Numbered from the stretch's first letter, positions 31,702-39,861 are shown. The stretch is DNA of 64,000 nucleotides from a bacterium (GCA_004560305.1 SFVI01000004.1:1-64000), one strand, 5' to 3'. Notes: generated from the sequence alone by a model not told the origin. Translations and numbers: made by a program.

Positions 31702-32205
31702 TCAGCCTTTTCTCCGCAATTCCCCGTCCAGTAGCCGGTAGCTCAGCCGCAGGGTCCTGATCCGCCAGCGGCCGTCCGGGCATTTCACCAGGTCGTCCAC
31801 ATACAGGCCGAAGCCGGAGTAGGTCTGGCCGTTGTCCTTATAGGTGTGGTAGTCATGCATCCTGGTCAGCAGCTGACAGCTGTCCTCCCCGGTGAAGCGG
31901 ACGATCTGGTTGTAGCCAAAATGCATGGGCACCATGTCCTCCCCGCAGGTGCGCCGGTTCTGCTCCACCTGGGCCAGCCGGTCCTTAAGGCCGGGCCGCC
32001 CGCCCCAGAAGGTCTGGAAGCCTTCCTCCGTAAAAACATCCGGCATCAGGTCAAACTCCTGGTTATCAATGCACCAGAAGTAACGGCTCTTGGCCGCCAG
32101 AATCGCCGGGATCTCCTTCAGCTGGGTCTCCGTATAGGGGAGTCCGGCGTCCTCGATGATGCGCCGGGCCAGCTTCTTTATGTTTTTATCCGCGTCAAGG
32201 GTCAA
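31702..32205 (-). CDS. NTF2-fold (SnoaL-like) protein resembling bile acid 7-alpha-dehydratase BaiE
   Basis: With the TTG start at 32205 this is 167 residues, about the length of BaiE. TTG is preferred because AGGGAGG lies 8 bases upstream; ATG 32229 lacks a binding site. Tyr42 (SRYFWCID), Asp47, His95 (PMHFGYN) and Asp118 (TRMHDYH) have the same spacing as the BaiE active-site residues I recall (Tyr30, Asp35, His83, Asp106). An Arg (residue 157, or 153) falls where BaiE has Arg146. FWCIDNQEFDLMPDVFTEEG and the C-terminal WRIRTLRLSYR fit the NTF2-like fold. A dehydratase or isomerase acting on a steroid-like or other cyclic substrate is inferred, not shown. It is the first gene of a pair with the flavoenzyme. 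Confidence 0.75.
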   Translation of the reverse strand: MTLDADKNIKKLARRIIEDAGLPYTETQLKEIPAILAAKSRYFWCIDNQEFDLMPDVFTEEGFQTFWGGRPGLKDRLAQVEQNRRTCGEDMVPMHFGYNQIVRFTGEDSCQLLTRMHDYHTYKDNGQTYSGFGLYVDDLVKCPDGRWRIRTLRLSYRLLDGELRRKG

Positions 32206-32351
32206 GGTGCATGCCTCCCTGTATGTCATATTTTCATTATGATACCATAAGGAAATGATTTACACTTGGAAAAGGTCGTTGATTGCAGCTTACCACAGTC
32301 AGCGGCCAGATGCAAGGCCCCCTCCGGTACCGGTTGCCCCAGCATAGTTTT

Positions 32352-32379
32352 AACGCCCGGAGCATTTGCTCCGGGCGTT
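32352..32379. terminator. Terminator hairpin after mnmA
   Basis: AACGCCCGGAGC pairs with GCTCCGGGCGTT around ATTT. The U-run is short on both strands. It lies about 50 bases beyond the mnmA stop. Nothing else is seen in 32230-32428. Confidence 0.65.
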
Positions 32380-32428
32380 TTATCTTATGAAAGACTCCGC
32401 TGGCAAAAGACGGAAAGGCGCAGCCCCC

Positions 32429-33493
32429 TCACAGCACTGTCCCGCCGCCCAGCACCGTGTCGCCGTCGTACAGGACGGCGGCCTGTCCCGGGGTGACGGC
32501 CCGCTGGGGCTGCCGGAAGCGGATGTGCACCGCATCTGCCCCCTGAGGATAGACGGTGGCCTCCTGCTCCGGCTGGTGATAGCGGAGCTTCACCCGACAG
32601 CGGATGGGTTCGGCAGGGGCCTGGCCGGCAATCCAGTGGAAGGTACCTGCATCGGCTTCCGATCGAAACAGCTCCTCCCTGGGTCCCAGAGTCACCGTGT
32701 TGCGCTCTGCCGACAGGGCGCAGACGTACAGCGGCTCCCGGGCGCTGATGCCCAGCCCCCGCCGCTGGCCCACGGTGTAGCGGATGATGCCCTTGTGCCG
32801 GCCCAGCACGGCGCCGCTGCCGTCGATGAAATCGCCGGCAGGGGAGGGGAGCCCGGTGTACCGCTCGATCATGGCGGCATAGTCCCCGTCGGGCACGAAG
32901 CAGATGTCTTGGCTGTCCGGCTTGGCGGCGTTTACAAAGCCCTCCGCCTCTGCCAGCTGCCGCACCTGCTCCTTCCGCAGCCCACCCAGAGGAAACAGGG
33001 TGTGGGCCAGCTGCTCCTGGGTCATGGTGTAGAGCATGTAGCTCTGATCCTTGCCTGCGTCCAGCCCCTTTTTCAGCAGATAGCGCCCGGCCTGCTTTTC
33101 GATCCGGGCGTAATGCCCGGTGGCGATATACTGGCAGCCCAAAATCCTGGCCCGCTCCATCAGCTTTTCAAATTTCATATATCGGTTGCAGTCGATGCAG
33201 GGATTGGGGGTGATGCCGGCCCGGTAGCTTTCAACAAATTTGTCCATCACCTTTTCGGCAAAGGCATCCTTGAAGTTGAACACATAGTAGGGCATCCCCA
33301 GCCGGTAGGCCACGCTCCGGGCGTCCTCCACATCCTCCAGGGTGCAGCAGCTGCGCCCTGCCGGCAGGCCGGCCTGTTGGTTATCGTATAGCTTCATGGT
33401 GCAGCCGATGCATTCGTGCCCCTGCTGCCGCAGCAGCAGCGCGGCCACGCTGCTGTCCACTCCGCCGCTCATGGCGGCCAGTACCTTCGCCAT
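32429..33493 (-). CDS. mnmA: tRNA-specific 2-thiouridylase
   Basis: This 354-residue enzyme makes 2-thiouridine at the wobble base of tRNA-Lys, Glu and Gln, using sulfur from a cysteine desulfurase. The PP-loop AAMSGGVDSSVAALLL, catalytic Cys regions TPNPCIDCNRYMKF and DSQDICFVPDGDY, and the C-terminal barrel are intact. It follows the HD gene after six bases, so both form one unit. Functionally it links to nifS (3815-5005) and to the tRNA-Lys and tRNA-Gln genes at 26 kb. Confidence 0.96.
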   Translation of the reverse strand: MAKVLAAMSGGVDSSVAALLLRQQGHECIGCTMKLYDNQQAGLPAGRSCCTLEDVEDARSVAYRLGMPYYVFNFKDAFAEKVMDKFVESYRAGITPNPCIDCNRYMKFEKLMERARILGCQYIATGHYARIEKQAGRYLLKKGLDAGKDQSYMLYTMTQEQLAHTLFPLGGLRKEQVRQLAEAEGFVNAAKPDSQDICFVPDGDYAAMIERYTGLPSPAGDFIDGSGAVLGRHKGIIRYTVGQRRGLGISAREPLYVCALSAERNTVTLGPREELFRSEADAGTFHWIAGQAPAEPIRCRVKLRYHQPEQEATVYPQGADAVHIRFRQPQRAVTPGQAAVLYDGDTVLGGGTVL

Positions 33494-33499
33494 GGGCCC

Positions 33500-34051
33500 T
33501 CAGTCCGCCGCCGGCACGCTGCGCATGGCCAGGATCGTCCGGCTGATCAGCTCGTCCAGACTCCAGCCCAGCATCTCCGCTCCCCGCTGGATCACTTCCC
33601 GGGAACAGCCCGCCGCAAAGTTGGCCGCCTTGTACTTCTTCTTTACCGACTTCAGCTCCAGATCCTGCACGCTTCTGGAGGGCCGCATCAGGGCCACCGC
33701 CCCGATCAGCCCCGTCAGCTCGTCCGTGGCGTACAGCACCTTCTCCATCTCGTGCTCCGGGGCCACATCCACCGTGATGGCGTAGCCGTGGCTGACCACC
33801 GCGTGGATCAGCCGTTCCTCCAGGCCCCGCTGCCGCATGATCTCCTCCTCCTTGATGCAGTGCTGCTCCGGGTACCGCTCAAAATCCAGGTCGTGCAGCA
33901 GGCCAACCAGCCCCCAGAAATCGGCTTCATCCCCATAGCCCAGCTCCTGGGCAAAATAGCGCATGACGCCCTCCACAATCTGGGCGTGCTTCAAATGAAA
34001 GGGGTCCTGATTGTATTCCGTCAACAGCTCCCAAGCTTCCTCTCTTGTCAT
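33500..34051 (-). CDS. HD domain-containing hydrolase-like protein
   Basis: This 183-residue protein has an HD domain: HAQIVEGVMRYFAQ, then the metal-binding HDLDFERYPEQH and AVVSHGY. Such proteins hydrolyse phosphate esters of nucleotides, but the substrate here is unknown. The pattern with LYATDELTGLIGAVALMRPSR recurs in Clostridial HD proteins. AGGAACGAGGGAAT lies just upstream of ATG 34051. It is six bases before mnmA, suggesting co-transcription. Confidence 0.88.
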   Translation of the reverse strand: MTREEAWELLTEYNQDPFHLKHAQIVEGVMRYFAQELGYGDEADFWGLVGLLHDLDFERYPEQHCIKEEEIMRQRGLEERLIHAVVSHGYAITVDVAPEHEMEKVLYATDELTGLIGAVALMRPSRSVQDLELKSVKKKYKAANFAAGCSREVIQRGAEMLGWSLDELISRTILAMRSVPAAD

Positions 34052-34186
34052 ATTCCCTCGTTCCTTTCTATTCCTTCCAACCGGCTGTTCAAACAGAATA
34101 CCTATTAACCAAGTTGGTAAAAATGTTATATCACCCTTGCGTCAGCCTGTCAACAAAAAGTTCCTGCCCTGCAGGCTTCCTCCTGT

Positions 34187-34230
34187 AAAACCACGCGGGC
34201 CGCAGCTTCAGGCTGCGGCCCGCATGGTTT
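34187..34230. terminator. Hairpin after sigE
   Basis: ACCACGCGGGCCGCAGC pairs with GCTGCGGCCCGC-TGGT around TTCAG, just past the sigE stop. The sequence is nearly the same as the terminator at 16089-16136. Beside it, CAGCCTGTCAACAAAAAG (34143-34160) matches the left end of the cassette family. Confidence 0.8.
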
Positions 34231-34235
34231 AGCGG

Positions 34236-34958
34236 TCAGATCTGCTGCAGGCGCAGCATTTCCTTGCGGAGGCGGTCGATGATGCGTTTTTCCAGGCGGC
34301 TGATGTAGCTTTGGGAGATGCCCAGCAGATCGGCCACCTCCTTCTGGGTGTATTCCCGGCCCTGGGGCAGGCCGAAGCGCAGCAGGATGATCTCCCGCTC
34401 CCGCTGATCCAGGGTGTCAATGGCCTCCATCAGCATCTGCCGGTCGGCGTCATCCTCCAGAGGACGGTAGACCTCGTCCTCGTCGGTGCCCAGAATGTCG
34501 GACAGGAGAAGCTCGTTGCCGTCCCAGTCGGTGTTCAGAGGCTCATCAAAGCTGACCTCGGTGCGCTGGGCGTTGATCTTGCGCAGGTACATGAGGATCT
34601 CGTTTTCAATGCAGCGGCTGGCATAGGTGGCCAGCTTGATATTCTTGCCGGAGTTGAAGGTGTTCACCGCCTTGATCAGGCCGATGGTGCCGATGGAGAT
34701 CAGGTCCTCGATGTTGATGCCGGTGTTTTCAAAGCGCTTGGAAATGTATACCACCAGCCGCAGGTTATGCTCAATCAGCAGCTGGCGGGCGGCCTCGTCT
34801 CCCTGCCGCAGGGCCGCAATGGCCTCCTCCTCGGCGTCCTTTTCCAGGGGCGGCGGCAGAATGTCGCTGCCGCCGATGTAAAAAACCGGCGGCGGCTGAA
34901 TCCCCAGAATATTCAAAATCTGATCGCGGATGAATACGATTTGCGGTTTGCAGAGCAT
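34236..34958 (-). CDS. sigE: Sporulation sigma factor SigE (mother cell)
   Basis: This 240-residue sigma-70 family protein matches sigma-E. The N-terminal pro-region (MLCKPQIVFIRDQILNILG) precedes LPPPLEKDAEEEAIAAL, region 2 has RLVVYISKRFENTGINIEDLISIGTIGLIKAVNTF, and region 4 has YTQKEVADLLGISQSYISRLEKR. In Bacillus the pro-sequence is cleaved by SpoIIGA, which is encoded directly upstream. The gene is 32 bases from spoIIGA. sigG, which usually follows in Firmicutes, is not here; an HD protein and mnmA follow instead. Confidence 0.96.
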   Translation of the reverse strand: MLCKPQIVFIRDQILNILGIQPPPVFYIGGSDILPPPLEKDAEEEAIAALRQGDEAARQLLIEHNLRLVVYISKRFENTGINIEDLISIGTIGLIKAVNTFNSGKNIKLATYASRCIENEILMYLRKINAQRTEVSFDEPLNTDWDGNELLLSDILGTDEDEVYRPLEDDADRQMLMEAIDTLDQREREIILLRFGLPQGREYTQKEVADLLGISQSYISRLEKRIIDRLRKEMLRLQQI

Positions 34959-34990
34959 TGGTTTTCCTCCATAATAATATTGCCGGATTG

Positions 34991-35794
34991 TCAGACGATT
35001 CCTTCAAAGCCCGGCCCGGCAGCCTCGGGGGAGATGGCGATGAGCCGGTAGCGGTCCTCCTTGCCCTCAATCAGCAGCCAGTCGGGGCGAAAGGCCGGCA
35101 GCATCCCGCCGCCGCCCAGAGCGGAGAAGGGGATCAGCCGCAGGCGGCCCTTCAGCTCCGGATAGGCGCCGGCGGCGGAGAGAAACGCAACCGGGTCCCG
35201 GATCTCCAGCAGCGGCTGCGCCGGGCCGAAGAGAGGCGCCAGGGCGTGGGGGCAGGCCACCGCCACCGCCGCGCCGGTCAGGGGGTCGGAAAGGCAGTTG
35301 CCGCTGTCGGCAATGGCGGTGAAGGCGCAGGAGCGGCCCAGCAGCCGGATCTGCACGGAAACCTTCCGTTTGTCGCTGCGGCCGGCGGCGGAGCCGAAAA
35401 TGAGCCGCAGCGTTCCATAGGCCAGCAGAAAGCAGAGCACCAGCAGCTTGCCGTTCAGCCGGAGCGGGCCGAAGCTCAGCTCCAGGGCCCAGAGCGCCCC
35501 GCCCAGGGCGGCGGAGAGCACCAGAAACACCCCGGTGCAGCCCAGAGCCCGCCGCTCCCGGCCATAGGCAATGAGGCCCAGCAGCGCGCCGAAGCCCAGT
35601 TTCCAGCCCGGCGCGGCCAGAAAGGAAAGCCCCGGAAGAAACACCGCCGCCGCGTACCCGGCCCCCAGCAGCGCCGCCAGAAAATACCGCAGCCGCTTCA
35701 GGTGCAGGCAGCAGAGCCGGGCCGCGCAGAGCAGCAGCAGGTAGTCCGCCAGCAGGTTTGTGAGAAACAGACGGTCTATGTAGATAATCTCCAT
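34991..35794 (-). CDS. spoIIGA: Sigma-E processing peptidase SpoIIGA
   Basis: This 267-residue membrane aspartic protease activates pro-sigma-E at the sporulation septum. Five N-terminal helices (first: RLFLTNLLADYLLLLCAARL) are followed by a cytoplasmic protease half with catalytic Asp163 in AIADSGNCLSDP. The protein is shorter than the 309-residue Bacillus form. ATG 35794 is used; the reading frame runs on to 36532 but that part is antisense to pyrH. Two Spo0A-box-like sites lie 33-54 bases upstream. Confidence 0.92.
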   Translation of the reverse strand: MEIIYIDRLFLTNLLADYLLLLCAARLCCLHLKRLRYFLAALLGAGYAAAVFLPGLSFLAAPGWKLGFGALLGLIAYGRERRALGCTGVFLVLSAALGGALWALELSFGPLRLNGKLLVLCFLLAYGTLRLIFGSAAGRSDKRKVSVQIRLLGRSCAFTAIADSGNCLSDPLTGAAVAVACPHALAPLFGPAQPLLEIRDPVAFLSAAGAYPELKGRLRLIPFSALGGGGMLPAFRPDWLLIEGKEDRYRLIAISPEAAGPGFEGIV

Positions 35795-35826
35795 GGCAGT
35801 ATAGTAGCACCGGCAGGGTGCACAAT

Positions 35827-35848
35827 TTGTCAATTGGGAATTGTCAAA
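35827..35848 (-). promoter_or_regulatory. Candidate Spo0A boxes upstream of spoIIGA
   Basis: TTGTCAAT (35827-35834) and TTGTCAAA (35841-35848), 14 bases apart, resemble the Spo0A box (TTGTCGAA type). In Bacillus, spoIIGA-sigE is activated by phosphorylated Spo0A. The minus-strand -10 would lie near ACTATACT (about 35799-35806). Confidence 0.55.
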
Positions 35849-35877
35849 CAGGCTCCGCTGTGGTAAAATCAATAGGC

Positions 35878-35883
35878 TATAAT
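35878..35883 (+). promoter_or_regulatory. -10 box of the pyrH operon promoter
   Basis: A perfect TATAAT lies 74 bases before pyrH. No good -35 is seen at the right distance; upstream is TGTGGTAAAATCAATAGG. Confidence 0.45.
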
Positions 35884-35956
35884 AGAATCCGTGTGAGCAG
35901 CCGGCGGTTGCGGCCCCCTTTCTGCCGGTTATATCATCATTTGGGAGGACAGGACT

Positions 35957-36667
35957 ATGAGCTTTGTGTATAAGCGGGTGCTGATCAAAATCAGCGGCGA
36001 GGCCCTGGCCGGAGACAAAAGGACCGGCTTTGACTTTGACTTTATCTCCAAGGTCTGCCAGACCATCAAGGCCTGCGTGGAGGAAGGCGTGGAAGTGGGC
36101 ATCGTCATTGGCGGCGGCAACTTCTGGCGCGGCGTGAAGGACGGCGCGGGAAAGGTGGAACGGGTCAGCGCGGACCGGATGGGGATGCTGGCCACCTGCA
36201 TGAACTGCCTGGCCGTGTGCGACGTGTTCAAGCAGCTGGGGGCCAAGGCCCGGGTGCAGACTGCCTTTGACATCCAGGGCGTGGGCGAGCGCTATGACAC
36301 CCGCAAGAGCATCGAATATATGCAGGAGGGCAATATTGTCCTCTTTGGCGGCGGCAGCGGCGCTCCCTTCTTCTCCACCGATACGGCCGCTGTGCTGCGG
36401 GCGGCGGAGATCCATGCCGACGCGATTTTGCTGGCCAAGAACATCGACGGTGTGTACAGCGACGATCCCCGGAAGAACCCGGATGCCGTCCGCTTCGACT
36501 ACATCAGCTATGACGAGGTGCTCTCCCGGCACCTGGCGGTGATGGACACCACGGCCACCAGCCTTGCCATGGACAACAACATCCCCGTCATCGTCTTTGC
36601 CCTGGCGGAGCCGGAGAATATCCGCAAGGTGCTTCAGGGCGAGAGCGTAGGCACTACGGTAAAGTAA
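35957..36667 (+). CDS. pyrH: UMP kinase
   Basis: This 236-residue hexameric kinase phosphorylates UMP to UDP. LIKISGEALAGD, IGGGNFWRG, DRMGMLATCMNCLA and TDTAAVLRAAEI are diagnostic. It is the first gene of the pyrH-frr-uppS-...-polC run. GGGAGGAC precedes the ATG. Divergent from spoIIGA. Confidence 0.97.
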   Translation: MSFVYKRVLIKISGEALAGDKRTGFDFDFISKVCQTIKACVEEGVEVGIVIGGGNFWRGVKDGAGKVERVSADRMGMLATCMNCLAVCDVFKQLGAKARVQTAFDIQGVGERYDTRKSIEYMQEGNIVLFGGGSGAPFFSTDTAAVLRAAEIHADAILLAKNIDGVYSDDPRKNPDAVRFDYISYDEVLSRHLAVMDTTATSLAMDNNIPVIVFALAEPENIRKVLQGESVGTTVK

Positions 36668-36708
36668 GCTAACATTTTACGATACGATCAAAAACAGGAG
36701 GGTATGAC

Positions 36709-37260
36709 ATGACCGACTACAAGGATTTCGAAAACAAAATGAAAAAAACCTGCGATGCGCTGACCACGCAGCTGGCCACCCTGCGGGCTGGCCGGGCCAA
36801 CGCTTCCGTGCTGGACCAGATCCAGGTGGACTACTACGGTTCCCCCACCCCCATCCAGCAGGTGGCCTCCATTGCCACGCCGGACCCCCGCACCCTGCTG
36901 ATCCAGCCCTGGGACGGCTCCGTGCTCAAGGGCATCGAGAAGGCCATCCTGGCCTCGGACCTGGGCATCAATCCCCAGAATGACGGCCGCCAGATCCGCC
37001 TGGTGTTCCCGCCCCTGACCGAGGAGCGCCGCAAGGAGCTGGCCAAGCAGACCAAGAAGTACGCCGAGGAGAGCAAGGTTGCCATCCGCAACATCCGGCG
37101 GGACGCCATCGAAAAGTTCAAGAAGCAGCAGAAGGCCTCCGAGATCACCGAGGACGACTACAAGATCGCCGAGAAGGACATCCAGAAGCTGACCGACGAG
37201 TATATCAAGGAGCTGGACAAGATCGCCGAGAAGAAGGAAAAGGAACTGATCGAGATATAA
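36709..37260 (+). CDS. frr: Ribosome recycling factor
   Basis: This 183-residue factor splits post-termination ribosomes with EF-G. The sequence runs typically from LRAGRANASVLDQIQVDYYG to EERRKELAKQTKKYAEESKV and ends EKKEKELIEI. AGGAGGGT precedes the ATG, 41 bases after pyrH. The last base of its stop codon is the first base of the uppS start. Confidence 0.98.
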   Translation: MTDYKDFENKMKKTCDALTTQLATLRAGRANASVLDQIQVDYYGSPTPIQQVASIATPDPRTLLIQPWDGSVLKGIEKAILASDLGINPQNDGRQIRLVFPPLTEERRKELAKQTKKYAEESKVAIRNIRRDAIEKFKKQQKASEITEDDYKIAEKDIQKLTDEYIKELDKIAEKKEKELIEI

Positions 37261-38006
37261 TGGCGGATAGGATCAACAATGCGGCGGGGAAGCAGGCCGT
37301 GCCTGCTCTTCCCCGCCATATTGCCATCATACTGGATGGCAACGGCCGCTGGGCCAAGCGCCGCGGCCTGCCCCGCACCGCGGGGCACATGGTGGGGGCG
37401 GAGAACTTCCGCAAAATCGCCACCTACTGCAAGAACATCGGCGTGGAGTACCTGACGGTCTACGCCTTCTCCACCGAGAACTGGAAGCGGCCGGAGGAGG
37501 AAGTAGGCACCATTATGAAGCTGCTGGCCAAGTATCTGGATGAGGCCATCCGCACCATGGAGAAGGACCACATCCGCATGAAGGTCTTTGGAGAGTTGAA
37601 CCGCCTCAGCCCGGAGCTGCAGGCCATGGTGCAGCGCACGGACGAGATCTCCCAGCGGTACGAGGGCTTCCAGGCCAACATCTGCCTCAACTACGGCGGC
37701 CGGGATGAGATCATCCACGCCGCCCGGCGCTATGCCCAGGATTATGCCCAGGGCAAGGTGGATGGCGAGCTGACCGAGGAGCAGTTCGGCAATTATCTGT
37801 ACTCCGCCGGCATCCCGGACCCGGATCTGCTGATCCGCCCCGGCGGGGAATACCGCATCTCCAACTTCCTGCTGTGGCAGTGCGCCTATGCGGAGTTTTA
37901 TTTCACCGACGTGCTGTGGCCGGATTTCAGCCCGGCAGAGCTGGACAAGGCCATCGAAGCCTACAGCAGCCGGGACCGGCGCTACGGCGGGGTGAAGAAC
38001 CCATGA
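37260..38006 (+). CDS. uppS: Undecaprenyl diphosphate synthase
   Basis: This 248-residue cis-prenyltransferase makes the lipid carrier for cell wall synthesis from IPP. IILDGNGRWAKRRGLPRTAGH has the catalytic Asp, followed by TVYAFSTENWKRP and the C-terminal DPDLLIRPGGEYRISNFLLW. It overlaps frr by one base (TAATG) and the next gene by 4 bases. IPP is supplied by the MEP pathway, of which dxr and ispG are in the same run. Confidence 0.97.
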   Translation: MADRINNAAGKQAVPALPRHIAIILDGNGRWAKRRGLPRTAGHMVGAENFRKIATYCKNIGVEYLTVYAFSTENWKRPEEEVGTIMKLLAKYLDEAIRTMEKDHIRMKVFGELNRLSPELQAMVQRTDEISQRYEGFQANICLNYGGRDEIIHAARRYAQDYAQGKVDGELTEEQFGNYLYSAGIPDPDLLIRPGGEYRISNFLLWQCAYAEFYFTDVLWPDFSPAELDKAIEAYSSRDRRYGGVKNP

Positions 38007-38686
38007 CGGAGATTCAACAGCGGTTGTTTGCTCTGCAGGACGCGGGCTACCGGGACTTTCATGCAGCCTTGATGCCCACGGTAGACAAGGCCCTGGTCAT
38101 CGGCGTGCGTATGCCGGCGCTGCGGGCTCTGGCGAAGGAGCTGAAGGGGACGGAACTGGCCGCAGACTTCATGGCCGCGCTTCCCCACAAATATTATGAG
38201 GAGAACAATCTCCATGCCGCCCTCATCGGCCATATCCGGGACTTTCAGCCTTGTCTTACGGCGCTGGAGCGCTTCCTGCCCTATGTGGACAACTGGGCCA
38301 CCTGCGACATGATGAACCCCAGGGCCCTGGCAAAGGATAAGGCGGCGCTGCTGGAGCACATCCGGCTGTGGCTCCAGAGCAGCCACACCTACACGGTCCG
38401 CTTCGGCATGGAGATGCTGATGAACCACTTTCTGGAGGAGGACTTCCGGGAGGAGTATCTGGCGCTGGTGGCCTCCGTCCGGTCAGAGGAGTACTATGTG
38501 CGCATGATGCAGGCCTGGTACTTTGCCACCGCCCTGGCCAAGCAGTACGAGGCGGCGGTGACCTATCTGGAGCAGCGGAGGCTGGGGGCCTGGGTGCACA
38601 ACAAGACCATCCAGAAGGCCCGGGAGAGCTTCCGGGTCAGTCAGGAGCAGAAGGAATATCTGAAAAGTTTAAAAGTATCGCAATAA
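38003..38686 (+). CDS. DNA alkylation repair protein (AlkD-like HEAT repeat protein)
   Basis: This 227-residue all-helical protein is of the AlkD family: VIGVRMPALRALAKELKG, MAALPHKYYEENNLHAALIG, VDNWATCDMM and LEQRRLGAWVHNKTIQKARE. AlkD glycosylases remove alkylated bases without base flipping. The start overlaps uppS by 4 bases (ATGA), so it is coupled to it. In most Firmicutes cdsA lies between uppS and dxr; here this gene stands in that place. The function of this subgroup is not proven. Confidence 0.88.
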   Translation: MTEIQQRLFALQDAGYRDFHAALMPTVDKALVIGVRMPALRALAKELKGTELAADFMAALPHKYYEENNLHAALIGHIRDFQPCLTALERFLPYVDNWATCDMMNPRALAKDKAALLEHIRLWLQSSHTYTVRFGMEMLMNHFLEEDFREEYLALVASVRSEEYYVRMMQAWYFATALAKQYEAAVTYLEQRRLGAWVHNKTIQKARESFRVSQEQKEYLKSLKVSQ

Positions 38687-38712
38687 TTTGGTTAAATAAA
38701 GAGGAAAATAGT

Positions 38713-39861
38713 ATGGTAAAATCCATTTCTGTTCTGGGCTGCACCGGCTCCATCGGCCGGCAGACCATCGCCGTGGCGGAGCATATCGGTATGCCTGTGG
38801 CGGCTCTCACCGCCAACCGGAAGATCGACCTGCTGGAGGAGCAGGCCCGGCGGCTGCACCCCAAGTTCGTGGCGGTATACGATGAGCAGGCTGCCAAGCA
38901 GTTCAAGATCGCCGTGGCCGACACGGACATTCAGGTGGGCTCCGGCATAGAGGGCCTGATCCGGGCCGCTACCATGGAGGAGACGGACTGCGTGGTCACT
39001 GCCGTATCCGGCGCGGTAGGGCTGAAACCCACCCTGGCCGCCATCGACGGGAAAAAGCGCATCGCCCTTGCCAACAAGGAGACCCTGGTCTGCGCGGGCG
39101 ACATCGTCATGGCCCGGGCGGCGGAGAAAGGGGCGGAGATCGTTCCGGTGGATTCGGAGCATTCCGCCATCTTCCAGTGCCTGATGGGCCGGGAGAAGGG
39201 GGAGCTGCGCAAGATCCTGCTCACCGGCTCCGGCGGCCCCTTCCGGGGTAAGGCCCGCGCTGAACTGGAGGACGTGACCCCGGAGCAGGCGGTGAAGCAC
39301 CCCAACTGGAGCATGGGCGCCAAAATCTCCGTGGACAGCGCCACCATGATGAACAAGGGCCTGGAATTTGTGGAGGCCATGCATCTGTTCGGCGTGACGC
39401 CGGACGACATCCAGGTGGTAATCCATCCCCAGAGCGTCATACACTCTATGGTAGAGCTGGTGGACGGCACGGTGATTGCTCAGCTGGGCGTGCCGGATAT
39501 GGGCCTGCCCATCCAGCTGGCACTGACCTATCCCCAGCGCTGCCCCTCCATGTTCTCAAGGCTGGACTTCACCACCCTGCAAAGCCTCAGCTTTGAGGCC
39601 CCGGACTATGAAAAGACCCCCTGCCTGAAGCTGGCCATGGACTGCGCCCGGATGGGCGGCACCGCCCCCTGCGTCATGAGCGCCGCCAACGAGGTGGCCG
39701 TGGGGCTGTTCCTGCGGCATCAGCTGGGCTATAACCGGATTTACGATGCCGCCGCCTCCGCTGTGGAGAAGGTGGGCGTTGTGCAAAACCCCGACCTGGA
39801 GACCATCCTGGCGGCGGATGCTGCCGCCAGAGCCTATGTTTTGGAGAATTTTTCTAAATGA
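38713..39861 (+). CDS. dxr: 1-deoxy-D-xylulose 5-phosphate reductoisomerase
   Basis: This 382-residue enzyme makes 2-C-methyl-D-erythritol 4-phosphate with NADPH, the committed step of the MEP pathway. VLGCTGSIGRQTIAV binds NADPH, PVDSEHSAIFQCL and LTGSGGPFRG line the active site, and NWSMGAKISVDSATMMNKGLE is diagnostic. ATG 38713 follows AAGAGGAA; the open frame extends back to 38368 within the AlkD-like gene but only this start gives the family N-terminus. The stop overlaps rseP by 4 bases. Confidence 0.97.
   Translation: MVKSISVLGCTGSIGRQTIAVAEHIGMPVAALTANRKIDLLEEQARRLHPKFVAVYDEQAAKQFKIAVADTDIQVGSGIEGLIRAATMEETDCVVTAVSGAVGLKPTLAAIDGKKRIALANKETLVCAGDIVMARAAEKGAEIVPVDSEHSAIFQCLMGREKGELRKILLTGSGGPFRGKARAELEDVTPEQAVKHPNWSMGAKISVDSATMMNKGLEFVEAMHLFGVTPDDIQVVIHPQSVIHSMVELVDGTVIAQLGVPDMGLPIQLALTYPQRCPSMFSRLDFTTLQSLSFEAPDYEKTPCLKLAMDCARMGGTAPCVMSAANEVAVGLFLRHQLGYNRIYDAAASAVEKVGVVQNPDLETILAADAAARAYVLENFSK

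Noticed and set aside
35795..36532. An N-terminal extension of spoIIGA by about 245 codons
   Set aside because: The extension is antisense to pyrH. SpoIIGA homologues begin at MEIIYIDRLF, and promoter-like sites lie in the supposed extension.
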